In this document: positions 45,701 through 54,652 of the stretch, in pieces
How positions within the stretch are numbered: position 1 is the stretch's first letter
How the letters are laid out: every line of letters starts with the position of its first letter
From: Symbiodinium natans
Lineage: Eukaryota > Sar > Dinophyceae > Suessiales > Symbiodiniaceae
Reading direction: 5' to 3'
DNA length: 64,000 nt
Assembly (NCBI GenBank): GCA_905221605.1
Contig: CAJNDS010002462.1
Span: forward strand, 310,001 to 374,000
Notes under the pieces: model-generated
What the model was told of the DNA's origin: nothing
Seen by the model: only the letters and a program-made list of their open reading frames with translations
Databases searched by the model: none
Made by a program: the position numbers and the translations under genes

Positions 45701-47395
45701 CGCTGTTGGCAGAAACGGGGTGCACAGTTCCCCACCCCCGCCAGTTCTCAGGTGGGTGGCCAGACGACTACCTCATCGATGGAGAGGCCTGGCGTTGCCG
45801 ACCGCTTGCACACAGCACCGGCCAGAAATCGATGTCCCCTTTTCCCAAAGTCTCAGAAAGCAGGCCACAAGAGCCACAAGTCTACGAGACGCTTGTCCCT
45901 TCGGGATCCCATACGGAGGCGTGATGGCAGCAACGGGAATCCAAAAGTGAAAGCCTGCTCACCTATAATCTCTTCCCAGGCTATTCTGGCTCCGTCGTCC
46001 AGCTCCAGCTCGCTGCCTCAATGGGCCCTTTCAACTCCTTGGTTTGTGAACATGTGTTTCGTTGACTGGGAAGGAACTCTGGCATCTTTCAGGCGCAGAA
46101 CAAACTTGAGATTCGGAATTCTCGTCTACGGGCTTTTCGCAGAACAAACTAAAGGCATCCTGCGCCTAGCTGTAGGTTTTGCCATCAACACCATGCTGCC
46201 ATGCGAAGCACCCTCCCCAGATTAACTGAAGCATCACATGTCTTCTTGCCAAGGTTTCTTGGCAGAGGACGCACACTTGGTGATGCTCAAGTTCTTGAGG
46301 TCAAACTATATACTCCCAAGATAACGCACGCCTGCATGACAAGAGTTCGCGAGGTTCATAGTGAGTTGAGCGATGCAACATATCTTGGGTTTTTGCCATT
46401 CAGGTTTCCTAGGAGGGACGGCTTGCCAAGGCTTGCCAAGTTGTAAAGGCGTCTCGGTCGGGAAGCTCTTGTGCCGGCTCTACGAGCGGACGCCAGGAGA
46501 GACTTCCCAAAGCACGGCTGTCACTCCGACCACACGTTCCGGTTGTACCAAAGCAGTGGCCTCCCAAGTCTCAAGCTCACTATGTAAGCATGACTGTAAG
46601 TCGTGGAGCTTTGTTGCTTTGTTCAGTGTGATATCCGCTTGGCGTCTGACGTAGCACGGCAACCATCGCGCTGTGCTCTCTTGGAAGAGTGCTGAAGCAA
46701 GGTACATCCCGAACTACATGGCCGGCCATATCAAGTACACTTGCAACTCGCACTCAGAAAAATGGAAGTGGCTGCATTTAGCCGTATGTAATCAGCCTGG
46801 TGTGATGTACGCAGAGCTACAAGTAAAAGTCTTCGCGAGGTATCCTCGTGGACGATTGCAAGAGGCGCCTGTGCAACTTGGCTCAGCGTGCGACTTGCGT
46901 TGAGTCTGGCCATCCGCCCAGACCAACACCGAAAGCCCGAGGCCCATGGTTGCGCTATTGGAGTGGCGTCTTGTCCTGGCATCGATGGTGGGTTTCGCCC
47001 GGGACTTGGCCAGCAGTTCGTTTGGGCTCTGCGGTTACCATGCAGAAGTGAGCTGCTCATGTACTGCACAAGTATGCGGAGGTTGGCGCTGCTGCTGGGC
47101 TTGGGTCTGCTTTCGTTCGTTTCGCACCTTGGGCGCAAGAGCCGTGCTGCTCGTGAACCTGTGCAGCATGCTACGGCAGTTCGGGTACAGTAGCTGGTGC
47201 ATGCTGGTGCAGAAGAATTGTACGTCCGAGTAAGCTTTGAAGTTAAGGTTATGATATTAGGATAGGTGAAGAGGTTGATAGAACACTGCACCAGGATGGC
47301 TGCCTTTATCTTGGAGCTCACCCACGATGTGGATTTGGCGAGTGAGTCTGCCCTGGCCAAGGCAGTGCTCAGGCGCGTTTGCAGGATTTTTTTTT
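42767..47395. other. Unassigned region with one good exon and two repeats
   Basis: At about 43011-43083 a + strand frame between CAG and GTTTCC reads GDPNFHLQHLWDDVADVRRD and ends LVE, coding-like but unassigned. Exon-like frames also occur near 45040-45140 (VLEAGGKPLLLREGFSGTRL) and 46720-46830 (HIKYTCNSHSEKWKWLHLAV). The region 43600-43660 carries GCCAGGTCCCTGCCAGGCCCC-like short repeats. No complete gene is supported on either strand. Confidence 0.35.
43428..43566. repeat. 12-bp minisatellite (AGAGTTACTAAG-like)
   Basis: About eleven units with the consensus AGAGYTACTAAG, with AGCTACTAAG and GTTACCAAG variants. It is non-coding. Confidence 0.85.
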
Positions 47396-47398
47396 GTT

Positions 47399-47434
47399 GT
47401 GTGTGTGTGTGTGTGTGGTGTGTGTGTGTGTGTG
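47399..47434. repeat. (GT)n microsatellite left of the element
   Basis: About 17 GT units with one GG break. It abuts the first 460-bp direct repeat. Confidence 0.9.
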
Positions 47435-47886
47435 TACGCTCTGTTGACAAAGAGTTCTGAAGAGGCAACTTCATCAGGAGTCTCTGGTGCAAAAGCAGGG
47501 GGGTCACCCACGACCTTGACTGGTGACCCAACGAAGAGAGTCAAGTGTTCGTGCTGAAATCTGGCCTGATCAGCCAGACGTACCTGCAGTTTCACTCGCT
47601 GATTGCAATTTGCCGAGCTCGCAGAAATACAGCTCCGCAGCATTGACATTGACTGCACCCTAGGACTGTATGCTTTTGGTGGCAACGCCCCTTGCATGTC
47701 GAAAGCATCCGCCATGAAAGAAGCATGTGTCGCATTCAATCATTTCTTGCAAGATCGCTTCCCAGACGGAAACTGGACTTCCCTCGCAGTGATTCTGAAC
47801 CCTCACATAGGGCTCCACCGCGACATGGGGAACATGATTGGCATGTGTGAACACCTACTAACCTCTCGAGGGTCGTCCCAGTGTGT
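47427..47886 (+). repeat. Left 460-bp direct repeat with HxD-domain fragment
   Basis: It contains a + strand frame (47603-47886 within the repeat) reading PDGNWTSLAVILNPHIGLHR and then DMGN. The L-H-R-D-x-x-N pattern after a W-T-S-x-x-V strand resembles the 2OG-Fe(II) oxygenase-like domain often seen in dinoflagellate retroelement ORFs. The domain is cut short, so the repeat appears to be derived from another element or to carry part of one. Confidence 0.8.
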
Positions 47887-48024
47887 ATTCGGCTGGATCT
47901 CTGTCAAAGTGCCAGTCGTGAGGCTCGTTGGCCAGCAATTGAACTTAACACTTTGATACAAACATCCTTGATTTACCAACCATGATGCACAAAACCGTGA
48001 TTCACCAACCTGAGAACCTTGATG

Positions 48025-48096
48025 CATTATCCTTGATTCAATATCCTTGATCCTTTATCCTTGATCCTTTATCCTTGATCCTTTATCCTTGATCCA
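48025..48096. repeat. 14-bp minisatellite TCCTTGATCCTTTA
   Basis: About four units of TCCTTGATCCTTTA preceded by degenerate CCTTGAT copies, immediately upstream of ORF1. It lies in the presumed 5' leader of the element. Confidence 0.85.
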
Positions 48097-48135
48097 AAGG
48101 TACGAGAAGCTCGTAAGTCCAACCGCGCCACAGCC

Positions 48136-49599
48136 ATGTATCAGTTTCAGTTCTTCTGTGGTGGCGGTGGTGCGTCCAATATGCATTCTACTGTTCCATC
48201 GTATGCAGAGGGCCCGGCAAGATTCAGCGGTCCGAGAAGACCAGCACTGCCACCGGGCATGGAATCGAATGCTCCACCACCGAGACCACCAAGAGCTCAT
48301 AGACAGAGCCCATATATGCAGTTTGACCGTCCACAACAGCCACAGGTTGTTCCTTTTGATGGTCCTCAGAACATGCAGTTTGACGCGCAGTTGTTTCACA
48401 TGCATGATGCAGCTGTTCAGTTTGCAGACTCTTCAATGTTTACACCTCCGGAAATGCCGCCGCCGCCGCCTGGAGCAACTCGTCTTGTTCGACCGACATT
48501 TCCCCAAGTGGAAGAAGCCTCTGTTGACCCCGCCCCCATCCCCCTACCACCGCCGCCACCGCCGCCGCCTTTTATGTTCCCTCCCCCCCCACAGCCGGTT
48601 GCCCCACCGCCGCAACCTTGGGTTGAACCAACGCCCGTCCCTTGCCCCACCATGCCAAACCCTTTCCAACCTCCCCCCCATCCTGTTCCACCTTTTCCCG
48701 GTCAAGCCAACCACAATGTCCCACCCCCATTGCCAAAAGCGCCCCCAAGGCAAATTGCAGGCATTGGACCACCTCACCCCCTGCCACACCTGCCATCCAA
48801 CCAAGGGGGAGACGAAGCAGTTACCATTCGCAATGCGGTTGACAGCGATGCGGGTATTGAAGCTTCAGGTCAGTCATGTGCGACAAATCTTTCGTTGACG
48901 CTTCTTACACAGATCAACCAAGCCGTTGCAGTTCATGGCACCAGATTTGATTACATTGATCCTTTGCAGATTCAGACAAAAGAGGATCGATCTATTTGGC
49001 TTCGAACTTCAGCCGAGATTTTCTCTCTCTTACTTCCCGATTCTTATGAGCAAGTGGTGCAGCATCTCATGTCGTTGGTCACACCGCTTGATCCAACTTT
49101 TCATATCGACTTGTCAGTCGTTCAACGCTTTGCCAAGATGATCGTGGCGTCGGGATGTGATTACAGAAAGGTTTTCCAGAAGAGAGCAGCTGTGATGAAA
49201 GATCCACACAACACAGTCGTTTGGCAGTTTCCTGTTGCCGGTTTTCCGCAGCCAACAACACTCCTTTCCGCAGGAAGCACGCAGTATGTGTTTTTCCATG
49301 GCACAAGCGAAGAAGGATGCATTGGCGTATTGAGATGTGGAAAAGTTTTGCGATCAACCACAGATGGCGTAGGCATGCCTCCTGGAAAGTTTTGCCTAGG
49401 GTTCTTTTGTAAAGCTATCGTGGGTTGGCCCACGCAGCAACAGACCGCAGCAGCAGCTACAGATATGTTCTTCCACGGCAAGAACCAGTATACAAGGAGT
49501 TGCCAAGGGATCGCACTACAAGCCACTGACAGCCGATACACATCGAGAACAGATATGGTTGCAGCGTTATCCGGTCATACACAGCTCTTCCAAAGATAA
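48136..49599 (+). CDS. Element ORF1: proline-rich protein with ART-like C-terminus
   Basis: A 487-codon frame from ATG 48136. Residues about 30-235 are strongly Pro/Gln-rich (runs PPPPP and PPPPPPPP) with repeated MQFD motifs, a gag-like disordered region. Residues about 255-365 are a folded-looking domain (LTLLTQINQAVAVHGTRFDY and DRSIWLRTSAEIFSLLLPDS). Residues about 383-430 read YVFFHGTSEEGCIGVLRCGK, followed later by GKFCLGFFCKA. That order (H-G-T, then I-L/V-x-x-G, then a G-x-x-F/Y segment) resembles the beta1/beta2 region of ADP-ribosyltransferase/PARP folds. The resemblance is by eye only. It precedes ORF2 by 604 bp in another frame. Confidence 0.65.
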   Translation: MYQFQFFCGGGGASNMHSTVPSYAEGPARFSGPRRPALPPGMESNAPPPRPPRAHRQSPYMQFDRPQQPQVVPFDGPQNMQFDAQLFHMHDAAVQFADSSMFTPPEMPPPPPGATRLVRPTFPQVEEASVDPAPIPLPPPPPPPPFMFPPPPQPVAPPPQPWVEPTPVPCPTMPNPFQPPPHPVPPFPGQANHNVPPPLPKAPPRQIAGIGPPHPLPHLPSNQGGDEAVTIRNAVDSDAGIEASGQSCATNLSLTLLTQINQAVAVHGTRFDYIDPLQIQTKEDRSIWLRTSAEIFSLLLPDSYEQVVQHLMSLVTPLDPTFHIDLSVVQRFAKMIVASGCDYRKVFQKRAAVMKDPHNTVVWQFPVAGFPQPTTLLSAGSTQYVFFHGTSEEGCIGVLRCGKVLRSTTDGVGMPPGKFCLGFFCKAIVGWPTQQQTAAAATDMFFHGKNQYTRSCQGIALQATDSRYTSRTDMVAALSGHTQLFQR

Positions 49600-50203
49600 A
49601 AGATGGTGCATCAGGGAGGATGTTGCCCACATTACACATTTTAATTTGATCTTCAACTCCGATGAGGACTGGGGTACGTGGCAAGGAGTCTAATCCTTTT
49701 TTTTTGGGGGGCCTCCGAGGTGGTACGTGCAAAGGTCTGCGCTACAATGTTTCACCAAAATTCGCACACCATTTTTCCTTACATGACACTACCACAAACT
49801 CAGCCAAGCTATGCTGAGTCAGAGTCTCACCTTCGTCACAAAAGTCAGCATTGATAACTGCGCATCCCAGAAAGAAGACAATTGCGAGAGCGAGAGACTG
49901 AGAGCAGTGCATGTTACATGTCACGACAGTCATGCTGTTGCAGTTGTGATGTTGTGGACATGTCGGTGGGCGTGCTTTGTACGCGAATCCGTTTTCTCAA
50001 GCCTCAGCAAGAAAGCATAAAACGACCGATCGCGCCGTGTTTGGTTGCATGTCAGTGGCAGTCTGCATGTTCGATGTCTGTTTTCACGCGCACGAATGCT
50101 TTCTATGCAGTAAGACGCATCAATATCAAACATCCTTGCACGCAATTGACTTCTGTTCACCAAATGTACTTGGTGTAAACAACAACTAAGTATCGTTGTA
50201 CAA

Positions 50204-51325
50204 ATGGCGTGGAAGCAGTATGATGGTCATGGAAACCAACGATGGGGCCGATCCAATTGGTACGATGACAGGCAGTGGAACAACTGGGAGCAGGCTCCAC
50301 AAACACCACAGCGTGAAGCAAACAGACGGTCAGAGGACATGCCGTCACCGCAAGGTGGGCACCAGCAGGACCTTGACTTCCCACGCACCTTCAAGCAAAG
50401 CAAAGGCTACCACGACAGCAACGAAGTTTTCGGCCTCAAGTTTCCCGATCGTATCTTTGGTTCAGCCTGGGCGTCGCAGCACGGATTAGCTGGCAGAGAC
50501 ATTCGAACACTTGGCTTACATGAGCTTGCGTACAGAGGATGGGACAATTTCCATCTCCGAGCACTAGCCAACGGCAGATTCACATCGCTGATCTTTGCTA
50601 GATCAGTCAAAGAAGCAACGTTCTTCACAGCACTGCAGAGCAAAATTCGAGAACAAAAAATCGACCTTGACCAGATCGCGCATGAGTTCTGCAAACAAAA
50701 CAACAAGCTGGATACACAATCCAGCAATGACAACATTAGAAAGAAGAAGCAGATGGACCACTTCGTCGACATGCTCATGGGCACGATCAAATCGTTTCAA
50801 CTGCAAGAAGCTGAAGCAGCCCAAAGCCGTATCGAAGCCCTCGAACAGCAGCTGGCTGATGAGAGAAAGAAAAGGAAATCTGACGACGCCCAAGCCGACA
50901 CACGTTCAGTGCCAGGAAGCTCGCAAGACCTTCCTCCAGCCAAACAACGCAAAGCCGCTAAAGCCAAAGCAAGAGGGTTTGACAAACAGCTACCGGTTGC
51001 AGAACCAACGGACTTCCTTACAGCAGCCACCACGTTCGACACAGAGCCTGTCGCCCGAACACTAGCCAGCAACAGCCCCAATGCCATAACACCAACGGCT
51101 GTGGACAAGTGGGTTAAGAGCCTTCCAATCTCCAAGGATACCAGATCCAGGCTCGAAAGAGCTTTCAAAGGCATCCAGAAAGCAGTCAAAGAGTTGCCCA
51201 AGCCGGATGCCAACCAGCTCCCAGACAAAGCAGCAGCGTACGGCCTACCCATTAGCTTAGCGTCCAAAGCTAAAACAACAGAACTTGTGAAAATCATCTG
51301 CAGTGCTATTGCCTTAGCCGAGTGA
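50204..51325 (+). CDS. Element ORF2: basic coiled-coil protein with SAP-like tail
   Basis: A 373-codon frame from ATG 50204 to TGA 51323-51325. The N-terminus is rich in W, Q, N and G (MAWKQYDGHGNQRWGRSNWY), typical of nucleic-acid-binding low-complexity segments. About residues 75-150 are globular. About 150-225 are a coiled coil (QEAEAAQSRIEALEQQLADE), followed by a Lys/Arg-rich patch and a Pro-rich linker. The last 45 residues (KAAAYGLPISLASKAKTTEL, then VKIICSAIA) resemble a SAP-type helix pair. It may be a gag-like RNA-binding partner of the RT. Its stop is followed in the same frame by the RT ORF. Confidence 0.75.
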   Translation: MAWKQYDGHGNQRWGRSNWYDDRQWNNWEQAPQTPQREANRRSEDMPSPQGGHQQDLDFPRTFKQSKGYHDSNEVFGLKFPDRIFGSAWASQHGLAGRDIRTLGLHELAYRGWDNFHLRALANGRFTSLIFARSVKEATFFTALQSKIREQKIDLDQIAHEFCKQNNKLDTQSSNDNIRKKKQMDHFVDMLMGTIKSFQLQEAEAAQSRIEALEQQLADERKKRKSDDAQADTRSVPGSSQDLPPAKQRKAAKAKARGFDKQLPVAEPTDFLTAATTFDTEPVARTLASNSPNAITPTAVDKWVKSLPISKDTRSRLERAFKGIQKAVKELPKPDANQLPDKAAAYGLPISLASKAKTTELVKIICSAIALAE

Positions 51326-51328
51326 CTA
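51323..51328 (+). promoter_or_regulatory. Putative leaky stop: TGA followed by CTA
   Basis: ORF2 ends GCC GAG TGA, and the next in-frame codon is CTA. UGA-CUA is one of the strongest known stop-readthrough contexts in plant RNA viruses and animals. The frame then stays open for over 930 codons into the RT. This supports expression of a minority ORF2-RT fusion of roughly 1,300 residues. Confidence 0.65.
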
Positions 51329-54124
51329 TCTGATCGGTTGCAAACAGACAGAAAGTCGCTACACAGACAGTTGCCAAAGTTCACCGTAGAGATTTTTGAA
51401 GTCAGCAAGACGCTTTTAGAAGCTGCCACGCATTGCCCGGATATTTGGCGTTTTCGCGTTGCCCTTCGGTCTCTTTGTGCCTTCTCGTGTTTGGTTGCTG
51501 TTTTGTTTGTGAATGATCATTCTAACCGGGTACGCGCTTGGCGCTGTCGTCTTGCACAATACTGGAAGCCATCGGAGTTCACGTTTGAAAAAGTATGCGA
51601 AAAGTTCGCGTGCAACTACACAACATATTGTCTTTTACGGCCAGCGTTCGAGTATTTAAATGACTCGAAAGCGCCAATTTTTCAACTTGATTGCTTGACA
51701 TACGTTGGCAGCACAGTCACAAGCGCCAACAAAAGGCAGGATGCCAGAATTCGAAAGTTCAAGCAGCTTCAGAAGAATCAGCCTGTGTCATCGGAGCTGT
51801 GCTTGCATTGGTTTCACTCACGTGGTTGCATTCACGAGTTTGTGATCATTCCCCTGCATGCGTGCAATTCGCTACTGCAATGTCGCACCCTTGAAGCGTG
51901 CTGCATTCAAAAGTGGGTACCAAAGCTGAACTTTCCTTTCGTCATGAAGTTGTTGCCCACAAAAAAGAAAACAGGTATGTCCAAAGCCGTGCATCAAATT
52001 TCCACCATTTACAAGATGCCGGCGTCAAGACTGTTCCGAAAGCTCCGGAAAAGACTTTTCGGACAAATGAAGCTGCGTATATATTCCGACGATCTCTTTC
52101 AGAATGACACGAATTGGTGCATTCTGTTTCGACTTGCTAAATCCGATTCTACATCCTTCAAGCAGTCCAAAGAACTGCGAACGTGCAAATTTTCAATCGA
52201 TCAGTTGTATGCATTGCTTCGCCTGGCTAATTCATTAGAAGACCCTCCCAGGTCCAAAGTGAGAAAGCTGATAAAGAATGCGATCAGCTTCCGAAACGGG
52301 CCGATTCCGACAGCAGCCAAACCGTTGGTGATACCACTGCTTGCGCACAAACATTTTAAAGTGCAAGCTAAGAGATGGCTACGGAAGATAGTCATGTCCA
52401 GAAAGGATCAGCTCATTCCGTTTCACCTGCCCTGCTGCAGTATCGTTGCAGGAAAGTTTCCTTCCGTTTCGACCACGTTGTACAGTCATTTCCAGTGGAT
52501 GCGTAAGTTTGTTTGGGAATCACCTCCAATATGCTCGTGTTCAGACTTACGGCGCAAACACCCTGAACTTGCTGTCGTAACGATTGACGGTCGTGAGCAC
52601 ATTGCGTCTGAAGCCTCGAAGATGCAGTTCAGTCGCCGTATCAAGTTCTGGTTGTCGGTCAATGCCAAAACTCAGGTTTATCCAGATTTCGAAGACTACG
52701 TCCGCATGACCTGGAATGCCATCAGCAAATGGTTGAAGCACAACAAACTAGGCGGAGTAAGTTCCCAGGATTGGAAAGCCTTTTTGGAGCAGCAATGGGT
52801 TCTTCATTATCCAGAAGCACGAGTACCTCTATCGATGCAGGACATACATTTCCTTCGTTCGGAGCTACAACAGCTAGTGGTACACGGACGAGATCATGCA
52901 GCTCAACATGTTCATGTTTTTTGTCCTTGGCTATATCATCATGTGTTGACGCAGACTTTTGCGGACAAACAGGTGTATAACCACCTCAACATGACGCCCA
53001 CAGCAGCTGCCGAACATCTTCGCACTTTTTGTCACAGCAAATTGGCCAAAAAGTACAGATGGGGCGTTGACTCTGCAGCATCTGTTCCCAACAGTTACAT
53101 CCTGCTGAAAGCCAAGAAGAACTTTCTTAAAGCCCGCCCTATCATCTCATATCGGGCGTTCCACTTTGCGAAGCTCTTCAGATGCACTTCCTTCGTGTTA
53201 TTGACGATGCAGAACGAGGTTTTTCCTGATTCCTTCGGTCTGAAGACGATGCCAGAGATGTTCCAAGAGTTGCATTCCTTCCTTCGTACCACACCAGTCG
53301 AAGAGTTCATACTGCAATCCAATCAGGATCTCATCGGCTTTTTCACTTCCATTCCCGCAGAGCGTATTCTTGCTTCCGTTCAAACCATGGTGGCAAAGTA
53401 CAAGGAGATGTACCCCAACAAGCAGTCTCATGTATTCACTATTTTTCCCAGAGAAAAGGACGTCAAGCTCCGAGTTTTCCGAGGGAAGAAAAAAGCACTT
53501 TCAGGAAGAGCGTACACGATTGACGTTACTGACCTTGCTGCGTTGTGTCGCATGTCACTAGAAACCTCGGTGTTCACTCAAATGGGTCAGGTTTTTCAAC
53601 AAGTCCGAGGATCGGCCATCGGTAACCAGATCAGCCCAGTGCTTGCAAGCGTTGCTGTTGCACACACCGAGCAAACCTGGATAGACACAAATCGAGCCAA
53701 AATCGCTGGGTTCTTGAGCCAGATTTACATCAATCGTTATGTGGACAACCGACTCGTGCTGTATCCCGAACATCTTCATGAACACACATGGCTACGACAG
53801 TTGTTGCAGTTGGACTTTTACAATACACCTGTTGAGTTGGAGACTGTTCCGGATGGTGAGTTTCTTGGTACGACACTGTGTGAAGCCAGCCGCGTTGTCA
53901 AGCTTTTGTTGCCCTCTGCGTTGCATTTCTTCAGACCGCTGAATTCAGCTGGGTGTGATGAACACAAATTTGCTGCAGCCAACAGTCGCATTTGCATGGC
54001 TGCCAGATTCAGCTTTCCTGAATCTCAGAGACAGGCAGACGTTCAAGAGGTTGTCAATCTGTATTCCTCTCGGGGATATCCGATTTCGCAAATTCGGAGA
54101 ATTGCCAGCAGATTCCTGACATGA
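51326..54124 (+). CDS. Element ORF3: Penelope-like reverse transcriptase
   Basis: This frame is continuous with ORF2 after the TGA. There is no ATG for about 200 codons (the first is at FVMKLL, near 51944), so independent initiation would lose the N-terminal third. RT landmarks counted from 51338: a fingers segment KARPIISYRAFHFAKL (about 595-610); motif A NQDLIGFFTSIPAERI (about 660, catalytic Asp in QDL); motif B QVRGSAIGNQISPVLA (about 755); motif C RYVDNRLVL (Y801) with Asn where most RTs have a second Asp; and a downstream DGEFLGTTL block (about 840). The A motif (D-x-x-x-F/Y-T-S/N-I-P) and Q-x-x-G-x-x-x-G-x-x-x-S-P-x-L-A resemble Penelope-like elements. No endonuclease domain is seen at the C-terminus. 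Confidence 0.8.
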   Translation, partial: LSDRLQTDRKSLHRQLPKFTVEIFEVSKTLLEAATHCPDIWRFRVALRSLCAFSCLVAVLFVNDHSNRVRAWRCRLAQYWKPSEFTFEKVCEKFACNYTTYCLLRPAFEYLNDSKAPIFQLDCLTYVGSTVTSANKRQDARIRKFKQLQKNQPVSSELCLHWFHSRGCIHEFVIIPLHACNSLLQCRTLEACCIQKWVPKLNFPFVMKLLPTKKKTGMSKAVHQISTIYKMPASRLFRKLRKRLFGQMKLRIYSDDLFQNDTNWCILFRLAKSDSTSFKQSKELRTCKFSIDQLYALLRLANSLEDPPRSKVRKLIKNAISFRNGPIPTAAKPLVIPLLAHKHFKVQAKRWLRKIVMSRKDQLIPFHLPCCSIVAGKFPSVSTTLYSHFQWMRKFVWESPPICSCSDLRRKHPELAVVTIDGREHIASEASKMQFSRRIKFWLSVNAKTQVYPDFEDYVRMTWNAISKWLKHNKLGGVSSQDWKAFLEQQWVLHYPEARVPLSMQDIHFLRSELQQLVVHGRDHAAQHVHVFCPWLYHHVLTQTFADKQVYNHLNMTPTAAAEHLRTFCHSKLAKKYRWGVDSAASVPNSYILLKAKKNFLKARPIISYRAFHFAKLFRCTSFVLLTMQNEVFPDSFGLKTMPEMFQELHSFLRTTPVEEFILQSNQDLIGFFTSIPAERILASVQTMVAKYKEMYPNKQSHVFTIFPREKDVKLRVFRGKKKALSGRAYTIDVTDLAALCRMSLETSVFTQMGQVFQQVRGSAIGNQISPVLASVAVAHTEQTWIDTNRAKIAGFLSQIYINRYVDNRLVLYPEHLHEHTWLRQLLQLDFYNTPVELETVPDGEFLGTTLCEASRVVKLLLPSALHFFRPLNSAGCDEHKFAAANSRICMAARFSFPESQRQADVQEVVNLYSSRGYPISQIRRIASRFLT

Positions 54125-54163
54125 AGCCCGACATGATTCATGCTACCCCATCATAGGGGCACC

Positions 54164-54615
54164 TGTGTGTGTACGCTCTGTTGACAAAGAGTTCTGAAGA
54201 GGCAACTTCATCAGGAGTCTCTGGTGCAAAAGCAGGGGGGTCACCCACGACCTTGACTGGTGACCCAACGAAGAGAGTCAAGTGTTCGTGCTGAAATCTG
54301 GCCTGATCAGCCAGACGTACCTGCAGTTTCACTCGCTGATTGCAATTTGCCGAGCTCGCAGAAATACAGCTCCGCAGCATTGACATTGACTGCACCCTAG
54401 GACTGTATGCTTTTGGTGGCAACGCCCCTTGCATGTCGAAAGCATCCGCCATGAAAGAAGCATGTGTCGCATTCAATCATTTCTTGCAAGATCGCTTCCC
54501 AGACGGAAACTGGACTTCCCTCGCAGTGATTCTGAACCCTCACATAGGGCTCCACCGCGACATGGGGAACATGATTGGCATGTGTGAACACCTACTAACC
54601 TCTCGAGGGTCGTCC

Positions 54616-54623
<8 letters not shown>
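54164..54623 (+). repeat. Right 460-bp direct repeat
   Basis: It matches the left copy base for base as far as I can read, including the HxD-domain fragment. It starts 40 bp after the RT stop codon and runs into a GT microsatellite. Confidence 0.9.

Positions 54624-54651
<28 letters not shown>
54617..54651. repeat. (GT)n microsatellite right of the element
   Basis: About 16 GT units directly after GTCCCA of the right repeat, mirroring the GT tract on the left. Confidence 0.9.

Positions 54652-54652
<1 letters not shown>

Larger units (their letters stand above)
47427..54623 (+). mobile_element. Three-ORF reverse-transcriptase element between 460-bp direct repeats
   Basis: Direct repeats 47427-47886 and 54164-54623 (offset 6737, no difference found by eye) enclose ORF1, ORF2 and the RT ORF, all on +. 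Trimmed to 47433-47880 and 54170-54617, the repeats start TG and end CA and are bordered outside by GTGTG, like LTRs with a 5-bp target duplication. However, any position in a GT tract gives that match. No integrase, RNase H, aspartic protease or GIY-YIG endonuclease is visible. There is no clear primer-binding site after 47880 and no polypurine tract before 54170. RT motifs fit Penelope-like elements, which often carry LTR-like repeats. The identical repeats suggest a recent event. Alternatively, the element inserted between two tandem copies of the repeat. Confidence 0.75.

Noticed and set aside
47433-54617. Classifying the element as a standard LTR retrotransposon
   Set aside because: TG...CA ends and repeats fit, but integrase, RNase H, protease, primer-binding site and polypurine tract are not visible, and the RT motifs look Penelope-like.
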